Positions 6,164 through 14,000 of a stretch of DNA of 18,104 nucleotides are shown here, piece by piece; position 1 is the stretch's first letter, and every line of letters starts with the position of its first letter. The DNA is from Aquirhabdus sp. (GTDB lineage: Bacteria; Pseudomonadota; Gammaproteobacteria; Pseudomonadales; Moraxellaceae), in the NCBI GenBank assembly GCA_030151145.1, contig JASLEL010000020.1, forward strand, positions 1 through 18,104. Direction: 5' to 3'. The position numbers and the translations under genes were made by a program. A model generated the notes under the pieces. It was not told the origin of the DNA. It saw nothing but the letters and a program-made list of their open reading frames with translations, and ran no database searches.

Positions 6164-6787
6164 ATGACTTCCAATGCTGGGGGTAAAGTCGCCCCAGATT
6201 GGGAGCGCATAGAATCTGATTATCGTGCCGGTGTATTGTCGGTACGTGAAATCGCTGGGTCGAATGGAGTCTCACATACAGCGATCAACAAAAAGGCAAA
6301 AGACAAAGGATGGGTTCGCGACCTCTCTGTAAAGATACAGGCAAAGGCGGATTCTCTGGTTTCCAGCGCCGAGGTTTCCACGGAGGTTTCCACTGGAAAC
6401 GCTGTTAATGAGCGGGTCATCATCGAATCGAATGCTCTGGCTATTGCCAATGTTCGGCTTGCTCACCGTGGTGATATTCGCAGGTTCCGCAATCTTGCAA
6501 TCAAGCTTCTGGAAGAGCTTGAGAGCATGACGGAAGACAATACCTTGTTCACTGAGCTTGGCGAGATGTTGCGGCAAGAGAGTGACAGCGGCGTAGATCG
6601 ATTAAATGACCTGTACAAGAAGGTAATCGACTTTCCAAGCCGCACATCTTCACTCAAGCTTTTGTCGGATACGCTTAAAACGCTCATTGGCTTAGAGCGT
6701 GAGGCATACGGCATCAATAAGGGCGTGACAGAAGAAAACAACACGCCTGCAGGGCTGGGGCACATGTATGGACGCTCCAACACTTAA
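6164..6787 (+). CDS. Terminase small subunit
   Basis: The 207-residue product has an N-terminal helix-turn-helix (about residues 14-45: DYRAGVLSVREIAGSNGVSH, then TAINKKAKDKGW), typical of terminase small subunits that recognise the packaging site. A middle basic and helical region (LAHRGDIRRFRNLAIKLLEEL) and a C-terminal helical region ending ...LGHMYGRSNT would serve oligomerisation and contact with the large subunit. AGAGGTGA precedes the ATG at good spacing. Its 3' end overlaps the large-subunit gene by 20 bases, so the two are translationally linked. The small subunit forms a ring that loads the large subunit on phage DNA. Confidence 0.9.
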   Translation: MTSNAGGKVAPDWERIESDYRAGVLSVREIAGSNGVSHTAINKKAKDKGWVRDLSVKIQAKADSLVSSAEVSTEVSTGNAVNERVIIESNALAIANVRLAHRGDIRRFRNLAIKLLEELESMTEDNTLFTELGEMLRQESDSGVDRLNDLYKKVIDFPSRTSSLKLLSDTLKTLIGLEREAYGINKGVTEENNTPAGLGHMYGRSNT

Positions 6788-8147
6788 TCCGGTTCTCAAA
6801 GACTTCTGGCTCACTCCGGCACGCAATAAGGTGTTGTATGGTGGTCGGGCGTCCTCGAAGTCATGGGATGCTGCGGGGTTTGCGGTATATCTGGCAGACA
6901 ATTACAAGTTGCGCATCCTATGCGGGCGCCAGTTCCAGAATAAGATCGAAGAGTCGGTTTATTCGCTGCTCAAGATTCAGATTGAGCGCTTTGGCCTGCA
7001 AGATAGATTTAGGATTATCGACAACAAGATCATCAACAAGTACACAGGGTCCGAATTTCTGTTCTACGGACTCTGGCGTCACATTGATGAGATCAAGTCG
7101 CTAGAAGGCATAGACATCTGTTGGCTCGAAGAAGCGCACAACATCACAGAGAGTCAGTGGGAAATTCTGGCCCCGACGATCCGCAAGGAACACTCTCAGT
7201 TCTGGATTGTCTTCAATCCGCGACTGGTGACAGATTTCGTCTATCGGCGCTTTGTACAGAACCCACCACCAGATACGGTGGTCCGCAAGATCAACTATCT
7301 GGAAAATCCATTCCTGTCCAGCACGATGTTGAAGGTGATCGAGGCGGCGAAAGAAGAAGATGAGGATGATTACAACCACATCTATCTCGGTGTACCGCGT
7401 GACGACGACGATGCCGCGATCATCAAACGGTCTTGGGTCATGGCAGCTGTGGATGCCCACAAGAAGCTTGGATTTGAGCCTGCCGGTGCGCGAAGGATCG
7501 GCTTTGATGTTGCAGACAGTGGCGAGGACAAATGCGCCAATATTGAAGCTTATGGCTCAGTGATTGTCTGGGCTGATGAATGGAAAGCGAAAGAGGACGA
7601 GCTTCTCAAGAGTTGCACCCGAACTTACAAGGCTGCAATCGAACGAAATGCCTCAATCATCTACGACTCTATCGGCGTAGGTGCTTCATCCGGTGCGAAG
7701 TTCAACGAGCTCAATACAGCACAGCGCACGCGCATACATCACGAGAAGTTCAATGCCGGTGCATCGGTATGGAGACCAGACTCGAAGTACGCGAACACAC
7801 AGACCACGAACAAAGACATGTTCAGCAACATCAAAGCGCAGGCATGGTGGCTGCTGGCTGACCGGTTCAGGAACACATACAACGCCATCAAGCGCGGCGA
7901 GACGTTCAAGGTGGAAGAGATGGTCAGCATCGACAGCGACTGTCCTCACCTAGACAAACTGATTGATGAGCTTTGCACTCCGCTTCGTGACTACGACCTG
8001 AATGGTCGGGTAAAGGTGGAGAGCAAACGCGATCTAGCCAAGCGCGAGATTCCCTCGCCAAACCTTGCAGACGCCTGTGTGATGGCATTCACACCGACAT
8101 TGCGCGGTCAATTACTAATTTCTGAAGACATTCTAGGACGCATATGA
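6768..8147 (+). CDS. Terminase large subunit, PBSX-like family
   Basis: The 459-residue product has an ATPase half with Walker A GGRASSKS (residues 25-32) and Walker B IDICWLEEA (about 115-123), then a nuclease half of RNase H fold. The likely acidic metal ligands are D247 in GFDVADSGED, D300 in IIYDSIGVG and D435 in PNLADACVMAF. It is the packaging motor: it cuts concatemeric DNA and pumps it through the portal with ATP. Length and motif order fit the PBSX-type terminases. It overlaps the small-subunit gene at its 5' end and is ATGA-coupled to the portal gene at its 3' end. All key motifs are intact, so it should be functional. Confidence 0.95.
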   Translation: MDAPTLNPVLKDFWLTPARNKVLYGGRASSKSWDAAGFAVYLADNYKLRILCGRQFQNKIEESVYSLLKIQIERFGLQDRFRIIDNKIINKYTGSEFLFYGLWRHIDEIKSLEGIDICWLEEAHNITESQWEILAPTIRKEHSQFWIVFNPRLVTDFVYRRFVQNPPPDTVVRKINYLENPFLSSTMLKVIEAAKEEDEDDYNHIYLGVPRDDDDAAIIKRSWVMAAVDAHKKLGFEPAGARRIGFDVADSGEDKCANIEAYGSVIVWADEWKAKEDELLKSCTRTYKAAIERNASIIYDSIGVGASSGAKFNELNTAQRTRIHHEKFNAGASVWRPDSKYANTQTTNKDMFSNIKAQAWWLLADRFRNTYNAIKRGETFKVEEMVSIDSDCPHLDKLIDELCTPLRDYDLNGRVKVESKRDLAKREIPSPNLADACVMAFTPTLRGQLLISEDILGRI

Positions 8148-10312
8148 CGATCTTCCACCAATTCCTGAACAGGCTGTTCGGGCTGGATAGTCATGTCCCG
8201 GACCAGCCAAAGAAGGCAGCACTGGTCATCAGTTTGCAGGCTGTGAATCGGATGGCGTCTACAGAGAGCGTATCGCGCTTCTATGTGCCAGATTTGCCCG
8301 ATGGTGTCATTCCTGCAGGATTTGCCCAGACAACCGCAGGCATAGCACTGGACGCTGCGAATAGCCGCTGCAATGACTACGCGAAAGCTTACTACGGTGA
8401 GATGAACAGCTTCATCGGCTATGGCACGCTATCTGAGATGGCTACACGGTCTGAATACCGTTCTCCAACGACCACGCTTGCTACAGAGATGACCCGTAAG
8501 TGGATCAAACTCAAGACTAAGGGCGAAAGTGGCGAGAGCGACAAGATCTCTGCTATCGAAGATGCCATGGTCAAGCACAACATCCAAGGCATCTTCCGTA
8601 AGGCTGCTGAGCAGGATGGTTTCTTTGGCCGGGCGCAGATCTTCATTGACATCAAGGGGCAGGAGAACAAGCAAGACCTGCCGCTGCTGATTGCGCCTGA
8701 ATCGATCCAAAAAGGCAGTCTCAAGGGATTTAAGAACATTGAGGCCATCTGGACATCGCCAGTCAACTACGAGTCTGTAGACCCGACTGATAAGTGGTTC
8801 TTCGTGCCGCGTTCGTGGTTTGTGATGGGCAAGCAAGTCCACAGTGACCGCCTGCTGACGATTATCTCGCATCCCTTGCCAGACATCCTGAAACCTGCCT
8901 TTAACTTCGGCGGAATCAGCATGACTCAGCTGCTCATGCCCTATGTCGAGCGCTGGTATCGGACAAGCAAGTCTATCAGTGATCTGCTTCACAGTTTTTC
9001 GATCAGTGGCGTCAAGACAAATATGGAGACTGTGCTGACTGGTGGCGCAATTGACAATCTCCTTCGAAGAGCAGAAATATTTAATGATGCCCGTGACAAT
9101 CGTGGTCTGATGCTGCTGGATAAAGATACAGAAGAGTTCTTCCAGTTCAATACCCCTCTGTCTGGCCTCGACAAGCTCCAAGCGCAAGCACAGGAGCAGA
9201 TGGCGGCACCATGCCACATCCCGCTAATCAAACTGCTTGGAATCACCCCATCCGGCCTGAATAGCTCATCCGATGAAGAGATTCGGGTGTTCTACGACTA
9301 TGTGCATGCAATGCAGGAAGCATTGTTCACCGATCCTTTGGAAACGGTACTCAAAGTCATCCAATTGGACCTGTTTGGCGAGATCGACGAAGACATCACG
9401 TTTGAGTTTGAGCCGCTGTATGAGCTGGATGGCGAGGCACTGGCACGTGTTCGTAAGTCGGATGCTGATGCTGCTCAGGTACTGGTCAATGGTGGAATTA
9501 TCTCGCCTCAGGAAGAGCGTAAGCGGCTGGCAAGTGATCCCAACTCGGGTTATCACGGGCTTGATGTGGATGATGTGCCTGAGCGCGATGATGACGAAGA
9601 TCTGGGTCAAGATGGCTGGAATGAAGGCGATCATCCACGTGCCGAGAATGGACAGTTTGGAGAGGGCTCAGGAACTGGGCGCAAAGGAGGCCTTGGGAAA
9701 GGTTTTGCTCCGGTTCATCAAATGTCTGGCGAAGGATCAGGAGGCGCATCTAATCCGAAGTCATTCGAGCAATTCGCTGCGCACAATAAGCGTGAAGCTA
9801 AGTATGACTCGTCTGGAAAGCCGACTTTTGAGAATGGAACTGCATACCCTGCATCCAAAATCCAAGACTTCTTTGATGAGAAGGTGTCCTCAACCACACC
9901 GAAAGACGGTGCAAGCATGCCAAATGTCATGTTTCAAGCAGGACATATTGATGATGCGGACGCCAAACAATTGGAATCCGTTCTACCAGACTTTCATGAC
10001 AATCTGCGAGATTTGAGAGTATCAGGACAATGCATAAAACACGTTTATGATGTCCGGCCCACAATTGCAAAAGAACTAATAGGCAAACTTTCGTCAGGTG
10101 ATTTGAAGCCAACAGAGATTTTACCTAACCCTCAGCACAGTAATAGAGCATTACTTGTTTACGGTGATCTTCGTCCAAACAGCCCTAAATCAAAGGATGG
10201 AGTGATGGTGGTTGAGGTGTCTGCAAATGGAAAGGGAACCGATATGGTTTCCTTGATGACGGCAAAAGAAGATTACCTAAATAAGGCAAGAGCGCTCAAA
10301 AGCGGAGAATAG
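8144..10312 (+). CDS. DUF1073 portal protein fused to a C-terminal PBECR-like nuclease domain
   Basis: The 722-residue product is longer than a plain DUF1073 portal (roughly 430-480). Residues 1 to about 480 form the portal (NSFIGYGTLSEMATRSEYR, PLIKLLGITPSGLNSSSDEE, GEIDEDITFEFEPLYELD), the ring through which DNA enters the capsid. A Gly/Asp-rich linker with HPRAENGQFGEGSG begins at about 491. From about 567 a separate domain follows; SGQCIKHVYDVRP (H633), NRALLVYGDL (R668), and VVEVSANGKGTDMVSLMTA with S703 and T706 match the PBECR nuclease pattern (phage Barnase/EndoU/colicin E5-D/RelE-like) as I recall it. The tail domain is therefore probably an RNase delivered with, or carried on, the virion. 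No Acb1-type HxT pair is visible in it. Portal call strong; nuclease call good but unaligned. Confidence 0.88.
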   Translation: MTIFHQFLNRLFGLDSHVPDQPKKAALVISLQAVNRMASTESVSRFYVPDLPDGVIPAGFAQTTAGIALDAANSRCNDYAKAYYGEMNSFIGYGTLSEMATRSEYRSPTTTLATEMTRKWIKLKTKGESGESDKISAIEDAMVKHNIQGIFRKAAEQDGFFGRAQIFIDIKGQENKQDLPLLIAPESIQKGSLKGFKNIEAIWTSPVNYESVDPTDKWFFVPRSWFVMGKQVHSDRLLTIISHPLPDILKPAFNFGGISMTQLLMPYVERWYRTSKSISDLLHSFSISGVKTNMETVLTGGAIDNLLRRAEIFNDARDNRGLMLLDKDTEEFFQFNTPLSGLDKLQAQAQEQMAAPCHIPLIKLLGITPSGLNSSSDEEIRVFYDYVHAMQEALFTDPLETVLKVIQLDLFGEIDEDITFEFEPLYELDGEALARVRKSDADAAQVLVNGGIISPQEERKRLASDPNSGYHGLDVDDVPERDDDEDLGQDGWNEGDHPRAENGQFGEGSGTGRKGGLGKGFAPVHQMSGEGSGGASNPKSFEQFAAHNKREAKYDSSGKPTFENGTAYPASKIQDFFDEKVSSTTPKDGASMPNVMFQAGHIDDADAKQLESVLPDFHDNLRDLRVSGQCIKHVYDVRPTIAKELIGKLSSGDLKPTEILPNPQHSNRALLVYGDLRPNSPKSKDGVMVVEVSANGKGTDMVSLMTAKEDYLNKARALKSGE

Positions 10313-10315
10313 AAA

Positions 10316-10401
10316 CCTCATCGGATAGGCGACAACTATCATCTCTATTTGCATGGAGGGTATCCAAGCTCACCCGGCAGCCTTTCCGGTGTTCGATGAG
10401 G
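10316..10401 (+). ncRNA. Candidate structured RNA, cloverleaf-like four-way junction
   Basis: A perfect 8-bp outer stem, CCTCATCG (10316-10323) with CGATGAGG (10394-10401), encloses three hairpins: GATAG/CTATC (10324-10340, 7-nt loop), CTCTAT/ATGGAG with a TTGC tetraloop (10343-10358, one G-U), and CACC-CGG/CCGGTG with one bulged C and an 8-nt loop (10371-10391). A 12-nt single strand separates the last two. An alternative pairing, GGATA (10323-10327) with TATCC (10361-10365), could compete. It fills the gap between the portal-nuclease gene and the MuF gene, with no ORF worth calling in it. It lacks a CCA end and a standard T loop, so it is not an ordinary tRNA. Function unknown. Confidence 0.55.
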
Positions 10402-10440
10402 TAACTTAATTATCGCCCAATTCTTAATCGAAGGCAACCC

Positions 10441-11280
10441 ATGAAGATCATAGCCCCGGCATCAAAAATGGTCAGGCTCGCACCTGTTCATTCAAATATC
10501 GGGGTGGAGATGGAATATCAGCGCAAGTTGCAAAATCTTATTGATAAGATGAGTGATGAATACGAGGCTGAACTAACGGTGGCATGGAAAGAGCGACCGC
10601 CACTGACAACCTTGGCGCAAGATCGCAGTGTGCCGGATTTTTTGGGCTCGCTAATGTCGAAGCTCGGTGAGCGTTGGAAACGGCGCTTTGATCGGCTTGC
10701 ACCTGAACTTGCAAAAGTGTTCGCAAAGGGCGCGACAAACCACACTGATCGAGCTTTTATGGCATCCCTGAGGGGTGCTGGCTTTGCTGTGCCTTTCAAG
10801 CCTACTAAAGCCAGCATGGAGGCATATGCAGCAACGCTGCATGAAAATGTCAGCCTGATTAAGTCGATCCCAGCGCAATATGCGCAGGAGATCCAGCAGG
10901 CAGTGTGGCAATCGGTGTCTGCGGGTCATGACCTGCATCACCTCACAGAGACGCTGAAATACCGCTATGGGGTAACTCATCGGCGCGCGGCATTCATCGC
11001 GACCGATCAGAACAACAAAGCCCGCGCTGTAATGCAGAAGGTCAGGTGTGAAGAGCTTGGACTGGAATACGGCGAATTAATGCATTCTGGGGGCGGCAAG
11101 CATCCACGCAAGTCGCATCTGGACAAAGACCGGACAATCTTCAAGATCAGTCAGGGGTTCTGGGATTATGCGGTAGGACGGTATGTGCAGCCGGGTGAGT
11201 TGCCAAATTGTCGTTGCACATTCCGTGTTGTCGTCAACGCTTTAGACCCGCGAATCTTGCAATTCAAGATGGCTGCATAG
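10441..11280 (+). CDS. MuF-like head morphogenesis (minor head) protein
   Basis: The 279-residue product has the C-terminal signature of the phage Mu protein F family: a helical core with HLTETLKYRYGVTHRRAAFI and ATDQNNKARAVMQ, then LMHSGGGKHPRKSHLDKDRT (from about residue 214) and PGELPNCRCTFR (about 250), where the HS...PR.SH and NCRC residues are typical. The N-terminal half is helical and divergent. MuF proteins are minor capsid components needed for correct head assembly, usually encoded next to the portal. Here the gene is separated from the portal by a 128-nt gap holding a structured element. AAGGC upstream of the ATG at 10441 is a weak ribosome site. Unlike polymorphic-toxin MuF proteins it has no extra C-terminal domain; the toxin-like module sits on the portal instead. 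Confidence 0.9.
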   Translation: MKIIAPASKMVRLAPVHSNIGVEMEYQRKLQNLIDKMSDEYEAELTVAWKERPPLTTLAQDRSVPDFLGSLMSKLGERWKRRFDRLAPELAKVFAKGATNHTDRAFMASLRGAGFAVPFKPTKASMEAYAATLHENVSLIKSIPAQYAQEIQQAVWQSVSAGHDLHHLTETLKYRYGVTHRRAAFIATDQNNKARAVMQKVRCEELGLEYGELMHSGGGKHPRKSHLDKDRTIFKISQGFWDYAVGRYVQPGELPNCRCTFRVVVNALDPRILQFKMAA

Positions 11281-11295
11281 CCTGAGATTAACCTG

Positions 11296-11318
11296 ACCGC
11301 CACTTAGGCGGTTTTTTT
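11296..11318 (+). terminator. Intrinsic terminator inside the head operon
   Basis: ACCGCC (11296-11301), loop ACTTA, GGCGGT (11307-11312), then a run of seven T ending at 11318. It is a textbook stem with a perfect 6-bp helix. It lies between the MuF and protease genes, which would normally be co-transcribed. Confidence 0.88.
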
Positions 11319-11334
11319 ACGCCGAGAGAAACCA

Positions 11335-12513
11335 ATGACAGATTTGATTGCACTCGATGACTCGATGCGTGCAAAGGACGCTGACGGCCATTTGCGGGTG
11401 GCGATGAGTCATATCTCAAAGGCCAAAGTCAACCCTTACTTGGGCAGTGAGATCCCAGGATGGGAAGATTTGGGCCTGCAGAAAGATCGTGTGTACCACC
11501 TGCTACGCGATCCAGAGGAACTGGCTAAATCGGCTCCTACCTTTGCAGGCAAGCCAATTCTGATCAAGCACAAGCCTACCAGCGCAGATGATCATCAAAA
11601 AGACCTGACAGTTGGCTCTATCGGCTCGGATGTGGTCTTTAACGCCCCTTACCTTGATGCAGATCTAACGATATGGGATGGAGAGGCCATTGCCTTGATT
11701 GAGAGCGGCAAGCAGGAACAACTCTCCTGCGGCTACCGATACCGCCCAGACATGACATCCGGTGAATACGAAGGTATCCACTATGACGGTGTGATGCGAG
11801 ACATCCAAGGAAACCATTTAGCACTCGTCGAAGTTGGTCGGGCGGGTGCTGATGTAATTGTTCACGACCATGATCCATTCAAAGAGGAAACTCAGATGAA
11901 ACCAAGTGAAAAGCGGCTTAGTGCTGCAAAGGCCAAGGCATGTGCAGACATCAAAGCTGTGCTTGGGCTGGATGGCAATAACCCAGAGCTGGACAAAATC
12001 CTGACCAAATTCGCACAGGACGCAAAAGCCTGTGACGAAGAAAAGGATGAAAAGAAAGCCGAGGATGATGATATGGACAATGACGATCAGGCTGAGGACG
12101 AAGACGACGAAAAGGACGAGAAAGACAAGCCTGCCGAAGATGAGGACGACGAGGCTGATGAAGCCGATAAGCCCGGCGGCAAGACTGCTATGGATCAATC
12201 AATCATCCGCAAGCAGGCCCGTAAGATCGCGCAGGACGAGGTCAACAAAGCTCTCGCCGCCAATGATGCCCTGCACGCCGCTCGTCGCGCTGTAGAGCCT
12301 GTGGTTGGTGTGGTCACTATGGACTCTGCCGAGGCTGTGTATCGCTTTGCTCTGGATCATCTGGATGTTGATCACAAGGGCCTTCCTGCCTCGGCCCTGC
12401 CTACTGTCTACGCACTCGCAACCAAATCCAATCAACCCATGGCAACAGATGAGGCAACGGTCAGCGCGACTACTGAGTTTGCCAAGTCTGTCCACCTCGA
12501 TCGATTCAAATAA
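11335..12513 (+). CDS. DUF2213 prohead protease with acidic scaffold-like region
   Basis: The 392-residue product starts with a DUF2213 domain (residues 1 to about 180). Likely catalytic residues are H79 in ILIKHKP, S131 in EQLSCGYRYRP and E166 in LALVEVG, a His-Ser-Glu arrangement with spacing close to the HK97 protease (H65, S115, E146). Next is a very acidic Asp/Glu/Lys tract (about residues 232-282), then a helical C-terminal region (SIIRKQARKIAQDEVNKAL). This suggests a protease fused to a scaffold: it would guide capsid assembly and then cleave itself and other head proteins. It lies before the cement and capsid genes as expected. Residue assignments are inferred from spacing. Confidence 0.87.
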   Translation: MTDLIALDDSMRAKDADGHLRVAMSHISKAKVNPYLGSEIPGWEDLGLQKDRVYHLLRDPEELAKSAPTFAGKPILIKHKPTSADDHQKDLTVGSIGSDVVFNAPYLDADLTIWDGEAIALIESGKQEQLSCGYRYRPDMTSGEYEGIHYDGVMRDIQGNHLALVEVGRAGADVIVHDHDPFKEETQMKPSEKRLSAAKAKACADIKAVLGLDGNNPELDKILTKFAQDAKACDEEKDEKKAEDDDMDNDDQAEDEDDEKDEKDKPAEDEDDEADEADKPGGKTAMDQSIIRKQARKIAQDEVNKALAANDALHAARRAVEPVVGVVTMDSAEAVYRFALDHLDVDHKGLPASALPTVYALATKSNQPMATDEATVSATTEFAKSVHLDRFK

Positions 12514-12524
12514 GGGGATAGATC

Positions 12525-13007
12525 ATGACATTACAAACTCAAGTAGGGAATTATCAGTCGCCCGGCATTGAAGGTGATTTCGCATCTGCCAATCCGCACG
12601 CATCTGTAGTTGCATACGAAGGCACTTTCGTCGCAGGTAGTGGCGGCGTGACGATGGCGCGCTTTGCATGGGCAGACAGCAATGGTCTGGTGACCAATGC
12701 AGGTTCAGGCGCTCCAACCGGCTTCGTGCGCCGTGATGCATCGGCGGTGATCACTGCGTGGCTGGGTGAGTCGAGTGCGGTGATCCCTCAGGGCTATCCG
12801 GTGACGCTGATGTCGGCTGGTGACTTCTGGGTGCGCACCAGCACCAATGCCACTATCGGACAGAAAGTCTTTGCCTCGCTGACTACTGGCCAAGTTCAAA
12901 CTGCCGCAGCTGGAGCCACAGTTTCTGGCTATATCGAAACCAACTTCGTCGTGGCGACTACCGCCAATGCTGGCGAACTCATCAAAATGACCAAGTGGAG
13001 CGCATAA
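12525..13007 (+). CDS. Capsid cement/decoration protein, Gp24-like
   Basis: The 160-residue product (MTLQTQVGNYQSPGIEGDFA) is rich in Gly, Ala, Thr and Val and has no long helices. That fits the beta-rich structural cement family (Gp24-like) seen upstream of DUF2184 capsids. Segments such as NPHASVVAYEGTFVAGSGGV, then PTGFVRRDASAVITAW and GDFWVRTSTNATIGQKVF, follow the family pattern. It would bind the outside of the mature capsid and stabilise it. AAGGGG precedes the ATG. It ends 3 bases before the major capsid gene, so the two are made together at high level. Confidence 0.82.
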   Translation: MTLQTQVGNYQSPGIEGDFASANPHASVVAYEGTFVAGSGGVTMARFAWADSNGLVTNAGSGAPTGFVRRDASAVITAWLGESSAVIPQGYPVTLMSAGDFWVRTSTNATIGQKVFASLTTGQVQTAAAGATVSGYIETNFVVATTANAGELIKMTKWSA

Positions 13008-13010
13008 GCT

Positions 13011-13997
13011 ATGAGTGCTAAACATCAATTCGAGCTGATGAAGCAAAAAGCGGGTGTGCATTTCCCTGCTGGGTATCAGATGACCATGGACGCCCAACCT
13101 TCGTTGGTAACGACCATGAACGGCGGTATCCCTGCCTACATGACGCAGTATTTCGATCAAACCACGATTGAAGTGCTGTTCGCCCCGATGAAAGCGGCTG
13201 AGATTATCGGCACTGAGAAGAAGATGGGTGACTGGACGACCAAGTCACTGATGTTCCCATTCGTTGAACACGGTGGTCAGGTGTCGAGCTATGGCGACTA
13301 CAACAACAATGGTTCGACTACTGCCAACGTCAATTTCCCGCAACGTCAAAGCTATCACTACCAGACCATTACCCAGTGGGGCGATCTGGAAGCAGATATC
13401 TATGGTGATGCGCGTCTGGCATGGACTTCGGAACTGAATCAGGCGTCGATTTTGACCCTGAATAAATTCCAGAACAAGTCGTACTTCTTCGGTATCGCCA
13501 ACATTGAAAACTACGGCCTGCTGAACGATCCAAGCCTGTCGGCACCGATCACACCCGTTGCTCAATGGTCGCTGAATACTACTGACAGCATCAGTATCTA
13601 CAATGACTTTCTGACACTGTTTGCCAAGCTGGTCGCCCAGTCTGATGGTCTGATTGAGATGACTGATGCACTGACATTGGCTGTTTCGCCGAAAACCATG
13701 GTCTCTCTCGGCAAGACCAACCAGTACAATGTCAAGGTGCGTGAGGTGCTGAAAGAGGAGTTCCCAAATCTGCGCATCATCTCCGCTCCTGAATACAGCA
13801 CAACTGGTGGTGAACTGGTGCAGCTGATCTGTGACAAGCTCAACGGGCAGCCCACTGCAGTCTGTGCTTTCACTGAGAAAATGCGTGCACATCCGATCAT
13901 CCGTGAGCTCTCCAGCTTCAAGCAGAAGAAGTCTCAGGGCACTTTCGGGACCATCATCTATCGTCCATTCGCAATCGTTCAAATGCTGGGAGTTTAA
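13011..13997 (+). CDS. Major capsid protein, DUF2184 family
   Basis: The 328-residue product follows the DUF2184 pattern: QPSLVTTMNGGIPAYMTQYFD near residues 28-47, a FAPMKAAEIIGTEKKMGDW segment, VEHGGQVSSYGDYNNNGST, an extended central region (QTITQWGDLEADIYGDARLAW), and the C-terminal IIYRPFAIVQMLGV. DUF2184 proteins are HK97-fold capsid subunits of contractile-tailed and related phages. Codons are more GC-rich and regular than in neighbouring accessory genes, as expected for a highly expressed structural gene. No obvious delta domain precedes it; the separate protease-scaffold gene upstream probably fills that role. Confidence 0.93.
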   Translation: MSAKHQFELMKQKAGVHFPAGYQMTMDAQPSLVTTMNGGIPAYMTQYFDQTTIEVLFAPMKAAEIIGTEKKMGDWTTKSLMFPFVEHGGQVSSYGDYNNNGSTTANVNFPQRQSYHYQTITQWGDLEADIYGDARLAWTSELNQASILTLNKFQNKSYFFGIANIENYGLLNDPSLSAPITPVAQWSLNTTDSISIYNDFLTLFAKLVAQSDGLIEMTDALTLAVSPKTMVSLGKTNQYNVKVREVLKEEFPNLRIISAPEYSTTGGELVQLICDKLNGQPTAVCAFTEKMRAHPIIRELSSFKQKKSQGTFGTIIYRPFAIVQMLGV

Positions 13998-14000
13998 GAC

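Noticed and set aside
8429..9217. Long open frame on the minus strand (262 codons)
   Set aside because: It lies wholly opposite the portal coding region, has no ribosome site or family resemblance, and reflects codon bias of the portal frame.
9273..10016. Second + strand frame of 247 codons inside the portal gene
   Set aside because: The translation is rich in Met, Arg, Ser and Trp in a non-protein-like pattern; the portal frame with recognisable domains occupies the same bases.
9840..10312. Acb1-type anti-CBASS phosphoesterase as the portal C-terminal domain
   Set aside because: Some DUF1073 proteins are named after Acb1, but the two HxT motifs of that 2H enzyme are not present here; the residues fit a PBECR-like domain better.
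10316..10401. Ordinary tRNA gene
   Set aside because: The overall shape is cloverleaf-like, but there is no 2-nt spacer before the first arm, the anticodon-position loop has 4 nt, the T-loop consensus is missing and no discriminator or CCA end follows.
10230..10404. Hammerhead ribozyme around the RNA element (GAAA before the stem, TA after it)
   Set aside because: GAAA at 10312-10315, the stem and the following TA fit stem III, but upstream there is only TTGATGA instead of CTGANGA, and no stem II can form between it and GAAA.
13245..13982. Long open frame on the minus strand (245 codons)
   Set aside because: It is antisense to the clearly recognised major capsid gene and its translation resembles no protein family.
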